Source: Albugo candida
Lineage: Eukaryota; Oomycota; Peronosporomycetes; Albuginales; Albuginaceae
DNA length: 45,868 bases
Direction of reading: 5' to 3'
Assembly (NCBI GenBank): GCA_905220665.1
Contig: CAJNAR010000057.1
Location: 1-45,868 of the forward strand
Shown: positions 1-11,300 of the stretch, one piece after another
How positions within the stretch are numbered: the stretch's first letter is position 1
Layout: every line of letters starts with the position of its first letter
The notes under the pieces: model-generated
Database searches by the model: none
What the model was told of the DNA's origin: nothing
Seen by the model: the letters and a program-made list of their open reading frames with translations, nothing else
Translations under genes and position numbers: made by a program

Positions 1-123
1 AGATGTAACCTGCTGAGTGACTAACCTTGAAAGACAGCGTATCATGCGAGAACATTCAGATGTGGTATGTAGTTGATAGCTCGACAAATATCGTGACAAG
101 GAAGGCCGTTCTAGATTATGCAT

Positions 124-150
124 TGAGTCAGCATATTTGCATATTTGCAT
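124..150. promoter_or_regulatory. AP-1/NF-E2-like site next to two octamers (representative copy)
   Basis: TGAGTCA at 124-130 (extended TGAGTCAGCA, 124-133) is followed at once by two abutting ATTTGCAT octamers at 135-142 and 143-150. TGAGTCA is the known AP-1 core, TGAGTCAGCA resembles NF-E2/Maf sites, and ATTTGCAT is the reverse complement of the POU-factor octamer ATGCAAAT. Class B and C units repeat this arrangement. Class A units read CCAGTCAGC and A' units CGAGTCAGC, and both have one octamer. The match to known motifs is seen; binding is unproven and chance matches in AT-rich DNA are possible. Confidence 0.4.
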
Positions 151-485
151 ACAACACAACCACTCTCTGTTGAATACAACACAAACACGCACATGTTGCA
201 AGCGATAGTTTCGACTTAGTATGCCAAGTTCTAACAGATGCTGAAACCTAGATAGCTCTGATTTCTCTGCGCAGTCCCTACAGAATAGAAATAGTAGTCT
301 TCTCCTGTGAAATTAAACGCAATGATATATTGAAAAACGTATCTTTTTCTTATACTTTTCTATTTTCCTAAATTTGAACCGACCAAAAAGTGTGCACTTT
401 GGTTTGATCACTTTTACAACGCACCACTGAATACTAAAACTTCCCATTTCTTGCGAAAATACGCTCACATGTGCCGCGTAATCAA

Positions 486-502
486 GTTACGAAAGATGTA
501 AC
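486..502. other. Left-domain inverted repeat GTTAC-7-GTAAC (representative copy)
   Basis: GTTAC at 486-490 and GTAAC at 498-502 form a 5-bp dyad spaced by GAAAGAT. It exists only in units whose predecessor ends AAGTTACG (most of the left domain, plus a few right-domain units). The right-domain allele AAGCTTCGAAAC replaces it and instead creates AAGCTT (a HindIII site) overlapping TTCGAA. Confidence 0.55.
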
Positions 503-1239
503 CTGCTGAGTGACTAACCTTGAAAGACAGTGTATCATGCGAGAACATTCAGATGTGGAATGTAGTTGATAGCTCGACAAAAAGCGTGACAAGAAAGGCC
601 GTTCTAGAGTATGCATCGAGTCAGCATATTTGCATACAACACAAACACTCTCTGTTGAATACAACACAAACACGCACATGTTGCAAGCGATAGTTTCGAC
701 TTAGTATGCCAAGTTCTAACAGATGCTGAAACCTAGAAAGCTCTGATTTCTCTGCGCAGTCCTTAGAGAATAGAAATAGTAGTCTTCTCCTGTGAAATTA
801 AACGCAATGATATATTGAAAAACGTATCTTTTTCTATACCTTTTCTATTTTCCTAAATTTGAACCGACCAAAAGTGTGCACTTTGGTTTGATCACTTTTA
901 CACCGCACCACTAAATACTAAAAACTCCCATTTCTTGCGAAAATACACTCACATGTGCTGCGTAATCAAGCTTCGAAACATGTAACCTGCTGAGTGACTA
1001 ACCTTGAAAGACAGCGTATCATGCGAGGACGTTCAGATGTGCTATGTAGTTGATAGATCGACAAATATCGTGACAAGAAAGGCCGTTCTAGATTATGCAT
1101 TGAGTCAGCATATTTGCATATTTGCATACAACACAACCACGCTCTGTTGAATACAACACAAACACGCACATGTTGCAAGCGATAGTTTCGACTTAGTATG
1201 CCAAGTTCTAACAGATGCTGAAACCTAGATAGCTCTGAT

Positions 1240-1262
1240 TTCTCTGCGCAGTCCGTAGAGAA
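1240..1262. other. Inverted repeat able to form an 8-bp stem (representative copy)
   Basis: TTCTCTGC at 1240-1247 can pair with GTAGAGAA at 1255-1262 (one G-T wobble) around the 7-base loop GCAGTCC. The loop and inner stem (CTGCGCAGTCCGTA) are nearly invariant in the array. Many B units read GTACAG, creating a C-C mismatch with no compensating change on the other arm. This argues against selection for the structure, although TTCTCT is kept in nearly all units. Confidence 0.5.
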
Positions 1263-1363
1263 TAGAAATAGTAGTCTTTTCCTGTGAAATTAAACGCAAT
1301 GATATATTGAAAAACGTATCTTTTTCTTATACTTTTCTATTTTACTAAATTTGAACCGACCAA

Positions 1364-1377
1364 AAAGTGTGCACTTT
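1364..1377. other. Short dyad AAAGTG-TG-CACTTT (representative copy)
   Basis: A perfect 6-bp inverted repeat with a 2-base spacer lies inside CCAAAAAGTGTGCACTTTGG. In many right-domain units the right arm is CATTTT (as at 9678, 11630 and 13581), which breaks one pair. The C/T site is one of the commonest two-state sites in the array and is useful as a haplotype marker. Confidence 0.6.
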
Positions 1378-1442
1378 GGTTTGATCACTTTTACAACGCA
1401 CCACTGAATACTAAAACTTCCCATTTCTTGCGAAAATACGCT

Positions 1443-1450
1443 CACATGTG
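1443..1450. other. Invariant palindrome CACATGTG (representative copy)
   Basis: This perfect 8-bp palindrome is an E-box (CANNTG) with the flank TCACATGTG. I found it in every unit end I inspected, including directly at the breakpoint of the truncated unit at 20511. The base two positions upstream of CTCACATG varies (TACGCTC/TATGCTC) while the palindrome does not. Binding by a bHLH protein is only a possibility. Confidence 0.55.
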
Positions 1451-1740
1451 CTGCGTAATCAAGCTTCGAAACATGTAACCTGCTGAGTGACTAACTTTGA
1501 AAGCCAGCGTATCATGCGAGAACATTCAGATGTGCTATGTAGTTGATAGATCGAGAAATATCATGACGAGAAAGGCCGTTGTGGATTATCAATCCAGTCA
1601 GCATATTTGCATACAACACAACCACTCTCTGTTGAATACAACACAAACACTCACACAAGCGATAGTTTCGACTTAGTATGCCAAGTTCTAACAGATGCTG
1701 AAACCTAGATAGCTCTGATTTTTCTGCGCAGTCCGTACAG

Positions 1741-3034
1741 AATAGAAATAGTAGTCTTCTCCTGTGAAATTAAACGCAATGATATATTGAAAAACGTATC
1801 TTTTTCTTATACTTTTCTATTTTCCTAAATTTGAACCGACCAAAAAGTGTGCACTTTGGTTTGATCACTTTTACACCGCACCACTAAATACTAAAAACTC
1901 CCATTTCTTGCGAAAATACGCTCACATGTGCTGCGTAATCAAGTTACGAAAGATGTAACCTGCTGAGTGACTAACCTTGAAAGACAGCGTATCATGCGAG
2001 AACATTCAGATGTGGTATGTAGTTGATAGCTCGACAAATATCGTGACAAGAAAGGCCGTTCTAGATTATGCATTGAGTCAGCATATTTGCATATTTGCAT
2101 ACAACACAACCACTCTCTGTTGAATACAACACAAACACTCACACAAGCGATAGTTTCGACTTAGTATGCCAAGTTCTAACAGATGCTGAAACCTAGATAG
2201 CTCTGATTTCTCTGCGCAGTCCGTACAGAATAGAAATAGTAGTCTTCTCCTGTGAAATTAAACGCAATGATATATTGAAAAACGTATCTTTTTCTTATAC
2301 TTTTCTATTTTCCTAAATTTGAACCGACCAAAAAGTGTGCACTTTGGTTTGATCACTTTTACAACGCACCACTGAATACTAAAACTTCCCATTTCTTGCG
2401 AAAATACGCTCACATGTGCTGCGTAATCAAGTTACGAAAGATGTAACCTGCTGAGTGACTAACCTTGAAAGACAGCGTATCATGCGAGAACATTCAGATG
2501 TGGTATGTAGCTGATAGCTCGACAAATATCGTGACAAGAAAGGCCGTTCTAGATTATGCATTTAGTCAGCATATTTGCATATTTGCATACAACACAAACA
2601 ATCTCTGTTGAATACAACGCAAACACGCACATGTTGCAAGCGATAGTTTCGACTTAGTATGCCAAGTTCTAACAGATGCTGAAACCTAGAAAGCTCTGAT
2701 TTCTCTGCGCAGTCCGTAGAGAATAGAAATAGTAGTCTTCTCCTGTGAAATTAAACGCAATGATATATTGAAAAACGTATCTTTTTCTTATACTTTTCTA
2801 TTTTCCTAAATTTGAACCGACCAAAAAGTGTGCACTTTGGTTTGATCACTTTTACAACGCACCACTGAATACTAAAACTTCCCATTTCTTGCGAAAATAC
2901 GCTCACATGTGCTGCGTAATCAAGTTACGAAAGATGTAACCTGCTGAGTGACTAACCTTGAAAGACAGTGTATCATGCGAGAACATTCAGATGTGGAATG
3001 TAGTTGATAGCTCGACAAATATCGTGACGAGAAA
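1741..3034. repeat. Higher-order duplication, copy 1 (offset 1,959 bp)
   Basis: This ~1.3-kb stretch spans the end of unit 4, all of units 5 (B) and 6 (C, ACAATCTC), and the start of unit 7. It matches 3700-4993 with no difference that I noticed, sharing rare alleles such as TATGTAGCTGATAGC and TGCATTTAGTC. Similarity falls on both sides: GATAGCTCTGATTTTTC versus GAAAGCTCTGATTTCTC upstream, and GGATAATG versus GGATTATG downstream. The offset of four units implies a block duplication, not single-unit spread. Confidence 0.85.
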
Positions 3035-3699
3035 GGCCGTTGTGGATAATGAATCGAGTCAGCATATTTGCATACAACACAACCACTCTCTGTTGAATAC
3101 AACACAAACACGCACATGTTGCAAGCGATAGTTTCGACTTAGTATGCCAAGTTCTAACAGATGCTGAAACCTAGATAGCTCTGATTTTTCTGCGCAGTCC
3201 GTACAGAATAGAAATAGTAGTCTTCTCCTGTGAAATTAAACGCAATGATATATTGAAAAACGTATCTTTTTCTTATACTTTTCTATTTTCCTAAATTTGA
3301 ACCGACCAAAAAGTGTGCACTTTGGTTTGATCACTTTTACACCGCACCACTAAATACTAAAACTCCCCACTTCTTGCGAAAATACGCTCACATGTGCTGC
3401 GTAATCAAGCTTCGAAACATGTAACCTGCTGAGTGACTAACCTTGAAAGACAGCGTATCATGCGAGAACATTCAGATGTGGTATGTAGTTGATAGCTCGA
3501 CAAATATCGTGACAAGAAAGGCCGTTCTACATTATGCATTGAGTCAGCATATTTGCATATTTGCATACAACACAAACACTCCCTGTTGAATACAACGCAA
3601 ACACGCACATGTTACAAGCGATAGTTTCGACTTAGTATGCCAAGTTCTAACAGATGCTGAAACCTAGAAAGCTCTGATTTCTCTGCGCAGTCCTTAGAG

Positions 3700-4993
3700 A
3701 ATAGAAATAGTAGTCTTCTCCTGTGAAATTAAACGCAATGATATATTGAAAAACGTATCTTTTTCTTATACTTTTCTATTTTCCTAAATTTGAACCGACC
3801 AAAAAGTGTGCACTTTGGTTTGATCACTTTTACACCGCACCACTAAATACTAAAAACTCCCATTTCTTGCGAAAATACGCTCACATGTGCTGCGTAATCA
3901 AGTTACGAAAGATGTAACCTGCTGAGTGACTAACCTTGAAAGACAGCGTATCATGCGAGAACATTCAGATGTGGTATGTAGTTGATAGCTCGACAAATAT
4001 CGTGACAAGAAAGGCCGTTCTAGATTATGCATTGAGTCAGCATATTTGCATATTTGCATACAACACAACCACTCTCTGTTGAATACAACACAAACACTCA
4101 CACAAGCGATAGTTTCGACTTAGTATGCCAAGTTCTAACAGATGCTGAAACCTAGATAGCTCTGATTTCTCTGCGCAGTCCGTACAGAATAGAAATAGTA
4201 GTCTTCTCCTGTGAAATTAAACGCAATGATATATTGAAAAACGTATCTTTTTCTTATACTTTTCTATTTTCCTAAATTTGAACCGACCAAAAAGTGTGCA
4301 CTTTGGTTTGATCACTTTTACAACGCACCACTGAATACTAAAACTTCCCATTTCTTGCGAAAATACGCTCACATGTGCTGCGTAATCAAGTTACGAAAGA
4401 TGTAACCTGCTGAGTGACTAACCTTGAAAGACAGCGTATCATGCGAGAACATTCAGATGTGGTATGTAGCTGATAGCTCGACAAATATCGTGACAAGAAA
4501 GGCCGTTCTAGATTATGCATTTAGTCAGCATATTTGCATATTTGCATACAACACAAACAATCTCTGTTGAATACAACGCAAACACGCACATGTTGCAAGC
4601 GATAGTTTCGACTTAGTATGCCAAGTTCTAACAGATGCTGAAACCTAGAAAGCTCTGATTTCTCTGCGCAGTCCGTAGAGAATAGAAATAGTAGTCTTCT
4701 CCTGTGAAATTAAACGCAATGATATATTGAAAAACGTATCTTTTTCTTATACTTTTCTATTTTCCTAAATTTGAACCGACCAAAAAGTGTGCACTTTGGT
4801 TTGATCACTTTTACAACGCACCACTGAATACTAAAACTTCCCATTTCTTGCGAAAATACGCTCACATGTGCTGCGTAATCAAGTTACGAAAGATGTAACC
4901 TGCTGAGTGACTAACCTTGAAAGACAGTGTATCATGCGAGAACATTCAGATGTGGAATGTAGTTGATAGCTCGACAAATATCGTGACGAGAAA
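3700..4993. repeat. Higher-order duplication, copy 2 (offset 1,959 bp)
   Basis: This is the partner of 1741-3034 and contains units 9 (B) and 10 (C with ACAATCTC and TGCATTTAGTC). The offset equals units 5 to 8 (488+493+485+493). After the identical block the partner units diverge: unit 7 has the long tail and GATTTTTCTG, while unit 11 has the short tail and GATTTCTCTG. The duplication junction, or a later conversion edge, therefore lies within that unit. Confidence 0.85.
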
Positions 4994-7483
4994 GGCCGTT
5001 GTGGATTATGAATCGAGTCAGCATATTTGCATACAACACAACCACTCTCTGTTGAATACAACACAAACACTCACACAAGCGATAGTTTCGACTTAGTATG
5101 CCAAGTTCTAACAGATGCTGAAACCTAGAAAGCTCTGATTTCTCTGCGCAGTCCGTAGAGAATAGAGATAGTAGTCTTCTCCTGTGAAATTAAACGCAAT
5201 GATATATTGAAAAACGTATCTTTTTCTTATACTTTTCTATTTTCCTAAATTTGAACCGACCAAAAAGTGTGCACTTTGGTTTGATCACTTTTACAACGCA
5301 CCACTGAATACTAAAACTTCCCATTTCTTGCGAAAATACGCTCACATGTGCTGCGTAATCAAGTTACGAAAGATGTAACCTGCTGAGTGACTAACCTTGA
5401 AAGACAGCGTATCATGCGAGAACATTCAGATGTGGTATGTAGTTGATAGCTCGACAAATATCGTGACAAGAAAGGCCGTTCTAGATTATGCATTGAGTCA
5501 GCATATTTGCATATTTGCATACAACACAAACAATCTCTGTTGAATACAACGCAAACACGCACATGTTGCAAGCGATAGTTTCGACTTAGTATGCCAAGTT
5601 CTAACAGATGCTGAAACCTAGAAAGCTCTGATTTCTCTGCGCAGTCCGTAGAGAATAGAAATAGTAGTCTTCTCCTGTGAAATTAAACGCAATGATATAT
5701 TGAAAAACGTATCTTTTTCTTATACTTTTCTATTTTCCTAAATTTGAACCGACCAAAAAGTGTGCACTTTGGTTTGATCACTTTTACAACGCACCACTGA
5801 ATACTAAAACTTCCCATTTCTTGCGAAAATACGCTCACATGTGCTGCGTAATCAAGTTACGAAAGATGTAACCTGCTGAGTGACTAACCTTGAAAGACAG
5901 CGTATCATGCGAGAACATTCAGATGTGGTATGTAGTTGATAGCTCGACAAATATCGTGACAAGAAAGGCCGTTCTAGATTATGCATTGAGTCAGCATATT
6001 TGCATATTTGCATACAACACAAACAATCTCTGTTGAATACAACACAAACACGCACATGTTGCAAGCGATAGTTTCGACTTAGTATGCCAAGTTCTAACAG
6101 ATGCTGAAACCTAGATAGCTCTGATTTCTCTGCGCAGTCCGTAGAGAATAGAAATAGTAGTCTTCTCCTGTGAAATTAAACGCAATGATATATTGAAAAA
6201 CGTATCTTTTTTTTATACTTTTCTATTTCCTAAATTTGAACCGACCAAAAAGTGTGCACTTTGGTTTGATCACTTTTACAACGCACCACTAAATACTAAA
6301 AGCTCCCCATTACTTGCGAAAATACGCTCACATGTGCTGCGTAATCAAGTTACGAAAGATGTAACCTGCTGAGTGACTAACCTTGAAAGACAGCGTATCA
6401 TGCGAGAACATTCAGATGTGGTATGTAGTTGATAGCTCGACAAATATCGTGACAAGAAAGGCCGTTCTAGATTATGCATTGAGTCAGCATATTTGCATAT
6501 TTGCATACAACACAACCACTCTCTGTTGAATACAACACAAACACGCACATGTTGCAAGCGATAGTTTCGACTTAGTATGCCAAGTTCTAACAGATGCTGA
6601 AACCTAGATAGCTCTGATTTCTCTGCGCAGTCCGTACAGAATAGAAATAGTAGTCTTCTCCTGTGAAATTAAACGCAATGATATATTGAAAAACGTATCT
6701 TTTTCTTATACTTTTCTATTTTCCTAAATTTGAACCGACCAAAAAGTGTGCACTTTGGTTTGATCACTTTTACAACGCACCACTGAATACTAAAACTTCC
6801 CATTTCTTGCGAAAATACGCTCACATGTGCTGCGTAATCAAGTTACGAAAGATGTAACCTGCTGAGTGACTAACCTTGAAAGACAGTGTATCATGCGAGA
6901 ACATTCAGATGTGGAATGTAGTTGATAGCTCGACAAATATCGTGACGAGAAAGGCCGTTGTGGATTATGAATCGAGTCAGCATATTTGCATACAACACAA
7001 CCACTCTCTGTTGAATACAACACAAACACGCACATGTTGCAAGCGATAGTTTCGACTTAGTATGCCAAGTTCTAACAGATGCTGAAACCTAGAAAGCTCT
7101 GATTTCTCTGCGCAGTCCGTAGAGAATAGAAATAGTAGTCTTCTCCTGTGAAATTAAACGCAATGATATATTGAAAAACGTATCTTTTTCTTATACTTTT
7201 CTATTTTCCTAAATTTGAACCGACCAAAAAGTGTGCACTTTGGTTTGATCACTTTTACACCGCACCACTAAATACTAAAAACTCCCCATTTCTTGCGAAA
7301 ATACGCTCACATGTGCTGCGTAATCAAGCTTCGAAACATGTAACCTGCTGAGTGACTAACCTTGAAAGACAGCGTATCATGCGAGAACATTCAGATGTGG
7401 TATGTAGTTGATAGCTCGACAAATATCCTGACGAGAAAGTCCGTTCTACATTATGCATTGAGTCAGCATATTTGCATATTTGC

Positions 7484-7523
7484 ATACAACACAAACACTC
7501 TCTGTTGAATACAACACAAACAC
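7484..7523. repeat. Internal 15-bp direct repeat, 25-bp spacing (representative copy)
   Basis: ATACAACACAAACAC occurs at 7484-7498 and again at 7509-7523. C-class units with AAACACTCTC keep both copies exact. In B and A units the first copy reads ATACAACACAACCAC. The duplication probably arose early in the monomer history and gives a natural register for slippage within the tail region. Confidence 0.8.
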
Positions 7524-8323
7524 GCACATGTTGCAAGCGATAGTTTCGACTTAGTATGCCAAGTTCTAACAGATGCTGAAACCTAGAAAGCTCTGATTTC
7601 TCTGCGCAGTCCGTAGAGAATAGAAATAGTAGTCTTCTCCTGTGAAATTAAACGCAATGATATATTGAAAAACGTATCTTTTTCTTATACTTTTCTATTT
7701 TCCTAAATTTGAACCGACCAAAAAGTGTGCACTTTGGTTTGATCACTTTTACAACGCACCACTGAATACTAAAACTTCCCATTTCTTGCGAAAATACGCT
7801 CACATGTGCTGCGTAATGAAGTTACGAAAGATGTAACCTGCTGAGTGACTTACTTTGAAAGACAGCGTATCATGCGAGAACATTCAGATGTGGTATGTAG
7901 TTGATAGCTCGACAAATATCGTGACAAGAAAGGCTGTTCTACATTAAGCATTGAGTCAGCATATTTGCATATTTGCATACAACACAAACACTCTCTGTTG
8001 AATACAACACAAACACGCACATGTTGCAAGCGATAGTTTCGACTTAGTATGCCAAGTTCTAACAGATGCTGAAACCTAGAAAGCTCTGATTTCTCTGCGC
8101 AGTCCTAGAGAATAGAAATAGTAGTCTTCTCCTGTGAAATTAAACGCAATGATATATTGAAAAACGTATCTTTTTTTTATACTTTTCTATTTTCCTAAAT
8201 TTGAACCGACCAAAAAGTGTGCACTTTGGTTTGATCACTTTTACACCGCACCACTAAATACTAAAAACTCCCCATTTCTTGCGAAAATACGCTCACATGT
8301 GCTGCGTAATCAAGCTTCGAAAC

Positions 8324-11300
8324 ATGTAACCTGCTGAGTGACTAACCTTGAAAGACAGCGTATCATGCGAGAACATTCAGATGTGCTATGTAGTTGATAG
8401 ATCGAGAAATATCATGACGAGAAAGGCCGTTGTGGATTATGAATCCAGTCAGCATATTTGCATACAACACAACCACTCTCTGTTGAATACAACACAAACA
8501 CTCACACAAGCGATAGTTTCGACTTAGTATGCCAAGTTCTAACAGATGCTGAAACCTAGAAAGCTCTGATTTCTCTGCGCAGTCCGTAGAGAATAGAAAT
8601 AGTAGTCTTCTCCTGTGAAATTAAACGCAATGATATATTAAAAAACGTATCTTTTTCGTATACTTTTCTATTTTCCTAAATTTGAACCGACCAAAAAGTG
8701 TGCACTTTGGTTTGATCACTTTTACAACGCACCACTGAATACTAAAACTTCCCATTTCTTGCGAAAATACGCTCACATGTGCTGCGTAATGAAGTTACGA
8801 AACATGTAACCTGCTGAGTGACTAACCTTGAAAGACAGCGTATCATGCGAGAACATTCAGATGTGGTATGTAGTTGATAGCTCGACAAATATCGTGACAA
8901 GAAAGGCCGTTCTACATTATGCATTGAGTCAGCATATTTGCATATTTGCATACAACACAAACACTCTCTGTTGAATACAACACAAACACGCACATGTTGC
9001 AAGCGATAGTTTCGACTTAGTATGCCAAGTTCTAACAGATGCTGAAACCTAGAAAGCTCTGATTTCTCTGCGCAGTCCGTAGAGAATAGAAATAGTAGTC
9101 TTCTCCTGTGAAATTAAACGCAATGATATATTAAAAAACGTATCTTTTTCGTATACTTTTCTATTTTCCTAAATTTGAACCGACCAAAAAGTGTGCACTT
9201 TGGTTTGATCACTTTTACACCGCACCACTAAATACTAAAAACTCCCCATTTCTTGCGAAAATATGCTCACATGTGCTGCGTAATCAAGCTTCGAAACATG
9301 TAACCTGCTGAGTGACTAACCTTGAAAGACAGCGTATCATTCGAGAACATTCAGATGTGGTATGTAGTTGATAGATCGAGAAATATCATGACGAGAAAGG
9401 CCGTTGTGGATTATGAATCCAGTCAGCATATTTGCATACAACACAACCACTCTCTGTTGAATACAACACAAACACTCACACAAGCGATAGTTTCGACTTA
9501 GTATGCCAAGTTCTAACAGATGCTGAAACCTAGAAAGCTCTGATTTCTCTGCGCAGTCCGTAGAGAATAGAAATAGTAGTCTTCTCCTGTGAAATTAAAC
9601 GCAATGATATATTAAAAAACGTATCTTTTTCTTATACTTTTCTATTTTCCTAAATTTGAACCGACCAAAAAGTGTGCATTTTGGTTTGATCACTTTTACA
9701 CCGCACCACTAAATACTAAAAACTCCCCATTTCTTGCGAAAATACGCTCACATGTGCTGCTTAATCAAGCTTCGAAACATGTAACCTGCTGAGTGACTAA
9801 CCTTGAAAGACAGCGTATCATGCGAGAACATTCAGATGTGGTATGTAGTTGATAGCTCGACAAATATCGTGACAAGAAAGGCCGTTCTACATTATGCATT
9901 GAGTCAGCATATTTGCATATTTGCATACAACACAAACACTCTCTGTTGAATACAACACAAACACGCACTTGTTGCAAGCGATAGTTTCGACTTAGTATGC
10001 CAAGTTCTAACAGATGCTGAAACCTAGAAAGCTCTGATTTCTCTGCGCAGTCCGTAGAGAATAGAAATAGTAGTCTTCTCCTGTGAAATTAAACGCAATG
10101 ATATATTAAAAAACGTATCTTTTTCTTATACTTTTCTATTTTCCTAAATTTGAACCGACCAAAAAGTGTGCACTTTGGTTTGATCACTTTTACAACGCAC
10201 CACTGAATACTAAAACTTCCCATTTCTTGCGAAAATATGCTCACATGTGCTGCGTAATCAAGCTTCGAAACATGTAACCTGCTGAGTGACTAACCTTGAA
10301 AGACAGCGTATCATGCGAGAACATTCAGATGTGGTATGTAGTTGATAGCTCGACAAATATCGTGACAAGAAAGGCCGTTCTAGATTATGCATTGAGTCAG
10401 CATATTTGCATATTTGCATACAACACAAACACTCTCTGTTGAATACAACACAAACACGCACATGTTGCAAGCGATAGTTTCGACTTAGTATGCCAAGTTC
10501 TAACAGATGCTGAAACCTAGAAAGCTCTGATTTCTCTGCGCAGTCCGTACAGAATAGAAATAGTAGTCTTCTCCTGTGAAATGAAACGCAATGATATATT
10601 AAAAAACGTATCTTTTTCGTATACTTTTCTATTTTCCTAAATTTGAACCGACCAAAAAGTGTGCACTTTGGTTTGATCACTTTTACACCGCACCACTAAA
10701 TACTAAAAACTCCCCATTTCTTGCGAAAATATGCTCACATGTGCTGCGTAATCAAGCTTCGAAACATGTAACCTGCTGAGTGACTAACCTTGAAAGACAG
10801 CGTATCATTCGAGAACATTCAGATGTGGTATGTAGTTGATAGATTGAGAAATATCATGACGAGAAAGGCCGTTGTGGATTATGAATCCAGTCAGCATATT
10901 TGCATACAACACAACCACTCTCTGTTGAATACAACACAAACACTCACACAAGCGATAGTTTCGACTTAGTATGCCAAGTTCTAACAGATGCTGAAACCTA
11001 GAAAGCTCTGATTTCTCTGCGCAGTCCGTAGAGAATAGAAATAGTAGTCTTCTCCTGTGAAATGAAACGCAATGATATATTAAAAAACGTATCTTTTTCT
11101 TATACTTTTCTATTTTCCTAAATTTGAACCGACCAAAAAGTGTGCACTTTGGTTTGATCACTTTTACACCGCACCACTAAATACTAAAAACTCCCCATTT
11201 CTTGCGAAAATATGCTCACATGTGCTGCGTAATCAAGCTTCGAAACATGTAACCTGCTGAGTGACTAACCTTGAAAGACAGCGTATCATTCGAGAACATT

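Larger units (their letters stand above)
3..8323. repeat. Units 1-17: starts and classes
   Basis: Unit starts and classes: 3 C (TTGAACCAC-type middle); 496 hybrid (one octamer, long tail, 484 bp, unusual AAAAAGCG); 980 C (GAGGACGTTC variant); 1473 A; 1953 B; 2441 C (ACAATCTC allele); 2934 A' with long tail; 3419 Cx; 3912 B; 4400 C (ACAATCTC); 4893 A'; 5373 C (ACAATCTC); 5866 C (ACAATCTC); 6359 C; 6852 A' with long tail; 7338 Cx; 7831 Cx. A' means a class-A-like TGTGGATTATG stretch joined to class B/C-like GCTCGACAAATATCG. ACAATCTC is otherwise seen only in the truncated unit near 22645. Confidence 0.85.
1..8640. repeat. Left domain of the array (units 1-17 and part of 18)
   Basis: Units here carry TTGAAAAACG in the AT-rich part, and most carry AAGTTACGAAAGATG before the phase motif. 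TACGCTC is kept before TCACATGTG, and TTCGTATAC is absent. The last TTGAAAAACG unit of this domain has its allele near 8156; the next unit (near 8636) has TTAAAAAACG and TTCGTATAC. The AAGCTTCG allele is a minority here (units 3, 4, 8, 16, 18) but almost universal to the right. Hybrid units with one octamer and a long tail (496, 2934, 6852) are concentrated here. The block looks like a separately homogenised sub-family, and the change is sharp to within one monomer. Confidence 0.8.

Noticed and set aside
351..400. Single-base homopolymer differences (CCC/CCCC, 5-8 T, 4-6 A) as separate unit classes
   Set aside because: They occur across classes without linkage and could be sequencing or slippage noise, so they were not used for classification.
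970..995. CENP-B-box-like TTCGNNNNA in GCTTCGAAACATGTAACC and in GTTTCGACTTAGTATGCC
   Set aside because: Only the TTCG and A parts of the essential pattern match; the CGGG part is absent (TAAC or ATGC instead). At 5-6 of 9 essential positions this is not convincing, though a binding assay could test it.
1240..1262. Selected RNA hairpin in the monomer
   Set aside because: The stem is clear in GTAGAG units, but many units have GTACAG, which breaks a pair with no compensating change, so there is no covariation support. Kept only as a structural note.
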